Positions 6,690 through 7,808 of a DNA stretch of 7,808 nt are shown in pieces. The stretch is from Thermoplasmata archaeon (lineage in GTDB: Archaea > Thermoplasmatota > Thermoplasmata > Lutacidiplasmatales > UBA184). Within the stretch, counting starts at the first letter, position 1; each line of letters opens with the position of its first letter. The notes under the pieces were generated by a model that saw nothing but the letters and a program-made list of their open reading frames with translations, did no database searches and had not been told where the DNA came from. A program made the translations under genes and the position numbers. The stretch lies in contig JASHQY010000122.1 in assembly GCA_030038885.1 (NCBI GenBank), positions 1-7,808 of the forward strand, given 5' to 3'.

Positions 6690-6694
6690 CCTCC
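6690..6694 (-). promoter_or_regulatory. Shine-Dalgarno site of the nucleotidyltransferase gene
   Basis: The minus strand reads GGAGG (within GGGGGAGGA) nine bases before the GTG at 6680. It supports a GTG start that would otherwise be uncertain and lies between the kinase stop and this gene. Confidence 0.6.
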
Positions 6695-6716
6695 CCCGGG
6701 CCGAGTCCTCGGGAGC

Positions 6717-7808
6717 CTACGAGGCCCGACCGGCCCGCGAGGCGCGGGCGGCCCGGAGCCGGTCGGAGTCCCGTTCGGCGCGCACCGCCCACGTCTGGAG
6801 CCCCAGCATCTCGAGCGAGAAGTCGGTCACGCGTCCTCCCGCGGTCTGGACCGCGCGCGCGACCTCGGCCCGGCGGGCGAAGTCGCAGAAGAGGAGGAGG
6901 AAACCCCCGCCCCCCGCGCCGGTGAGCTTGCCGCCGAGCGCCCCGGCCTCGCGCGCCCGAGCGTACATCGTGTCGACCTGGGGGTTCGAGATCCCGGCGG
7001 TGAAGCGCTTCTTGAGCTGCCAGCCCTCGTCGAGGATCTCGCCCATCTCGTTGATGTTCCCGCGCAGGAGCTCGTTCTTCATGTCGATCGCGAGCTGCTT
7101 GGTCGCATCGAGCGCCTCGACGGATTCCCGGTTCCGGTCGGTGTAGCCGCGCTGCTGGTTCTCGATCAGCTCGTTGGAGTAGTGCCCGCCCCCCGCGTAG
7201 ACCAAGAGGAGCCGGTACGCGAGCTCGTTCGCGACCTCGGGCCGGATCTTCAGCGGGTTCACGATCGTCCGGGACCCGTTGAACTCGATGAAGTTGAAGC
7301 CCCCGAACGCGGCGGAGTACTGGTCCTGCCGTCCGCCCTTGACCCCCAGCTCCGTCCGCTCGATCCGGTAGGCGAGCTCCGCGATCTCGTAGGAGGTCCA
7401 GGCCTCCCGGAGGTAGTGCTGGAAGGCGCCGACCAACGCGACCGTCATCGCGGACGACGTCCCGAGACCCGTGCCCGGCGGCGCGTCCGAGTGAAGGAAC
7501 AGCCGCAGCGACTCGTCCGGGTGCGTGTCGGTCCCCGGGGGCCGGAGGACCTTGAGCGCCGCCTTGACGAGATCGAGCTCGCCGTTGTAGAGGAGGTCCG
7601 ACGGTCGCTCGTAGTTCGCCTTCACGTTGAAGTCGAGCGATTCCACGGACGTTCCGCCCGTGCGTCCGGGCTCCGCCTCGAGGGTGACGTACGCGTACTT
7701 GTCGATCGTGCAGTTCAGGACCGCACCGCCCTTCTCCTCGGGGTACGGGGAGACGTCGGTGCCGCCACCGGCGAAGCTGATCCGCAGGGACGCCTTGCTC
7801 CGCAGGAT
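6717..7808 (-). CDS. hddA: GHMP-family sugar kinase, HddA type (5' end just outside the window)
   Basis: The frame is open to the right edge, giving 363 visible residues; the apparent GTG or ATG starts near 7646 are internal. The visible N-terminus (ILRSKASLRISFAGGGTDVS) is the classic opening of D-glycero-alpha-D-manno-heptose 7-phosphate kinases and their relatives, where it normally follows the initiator methionine, so only one or a few residues are missing. DAPPGTGLGTSSA (about 108-120) is the ATP-binding loop. GGRQDQYSAAFGG (about 158-170) carries the likely catalytic aspartate. KLTGAGGGGFLLLF (about 294-307) is the third GHMP motif. HddA phosphorylates C1 of heptose 7-phosphate on the way to NDP-heptose, in the cytoplasm. 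Related enzymes act on other sugars, so heptose is the best guess but not certain. The nucleotidyltransferase follows after 36 bases, as expected for an NDP-sugar operon. The C-terminus ends in an Arg/Ala-rich tail. I see no isomerase or phosphatase partner in the window. Confidence 0.88.
   Translation of the reverse strand: MLRSKASLRISFAGGGTDVSPYPEEKGGAVLNCTIDKYAYVTLEAEPGRTGGTSVESLDFNVKANYERPSDLLYNGELDLVKAALKVLRPPGTDTHPDESLRLFLHSDAPPGTGLGTSSAMTVALVGAFQHYLREAWTSYEIAELAYRIERTELGVKGGRQDQYSAAFGGFNFIEFNGSRTIVNPLKIRPEVANELAYRLLLVYAGGGHYSNELIENQQRGYTDRNRESVEALDATKQLAIDMKNELLRGNINEMGEILDEGWQLKKRFTAGISNPQVDTMYARAREAGALGGKLTGAGGGGFLLLFCDFARRAEVARAVQTAGGRVTDFSLEMLGLQTWAVRAERDSDRLRAARASRAGRAS

Noticed and set aside
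5623..6792. 389-codon minus-strand frame across the nucleotidyltransferase gene
   Set aside because: Most of it is a shifted reading of the nucleotidyltransferase, whose own frame has all the family motifs. Only the last 34 codons, outside that gene, are listed separately.

Overview
The window looks like part of a cell-surface and glycan locus from a GC-rich archaeon, most likely a member of the Thermoplasmatota. That placement is an inference. It rests on three things: a large repeat protein with an N-terminal signal, a single C-terminal membrane anchor and a proline-rich cytoplasmic tail; TATA-like TTTATG words in two gene-start regions; and GGAGG-type ribosome sites on several genes. A high-GC bacterium cannot be excluded from sequence alone. 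No RNA genes, insertion sequences, CRISPR arrays or integrase genes are visible.

Layout. Left segment (1 to about 1930, roughly 55-60% GC in sampled lines): two minus-strand genes, a family 2 glycosyltransferase (561-1613) followed by the N-terminal part of a DUF2079 membrane protein that runs off the left edge (1-502). A 320-base gap (1614-1933) separates them from the divergent Nudix hydrolase (1934-2455, plus strand). From about 1950 rightwards GC rises to roughly 67-83% in sampled lines. There, convergent to the Nudix gene, lies a minus-strand run. Read in the direction of transcription it is a GHMP sugar kinase of the HddA type (7808-6717, start just off the window), a GalU-like sugar nucleotidyltransferase (6680-5757), and a 1055-residue repeat surface protein (5674-2507).

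How the genes may fit together. The kinase and the nucleotidyltransferase, 36 bases apart, look like two steps of making an activated sugar (sugar phosphorylation, then NDP-sugar formation). The GT2 enzyme and the DUF2079 protein could use or transfer sugars at the membrane. The surface protein has ten IPT/TIG-like repeats and 21 N-X-S/T sequons, so it is a plausible acceptor for such glycans. This link is an inference from neighbourhood.

The most distinctive object is the repeat protein. It has exactly twenty cysteines, two in each of ten repeats. Repeats 4 and 5 form a diverged sub-pair with a different cysteine arrangement. The tail ends in a charged, helix-like segment. I see no convincing case for a wholly new defence or mobile system here.
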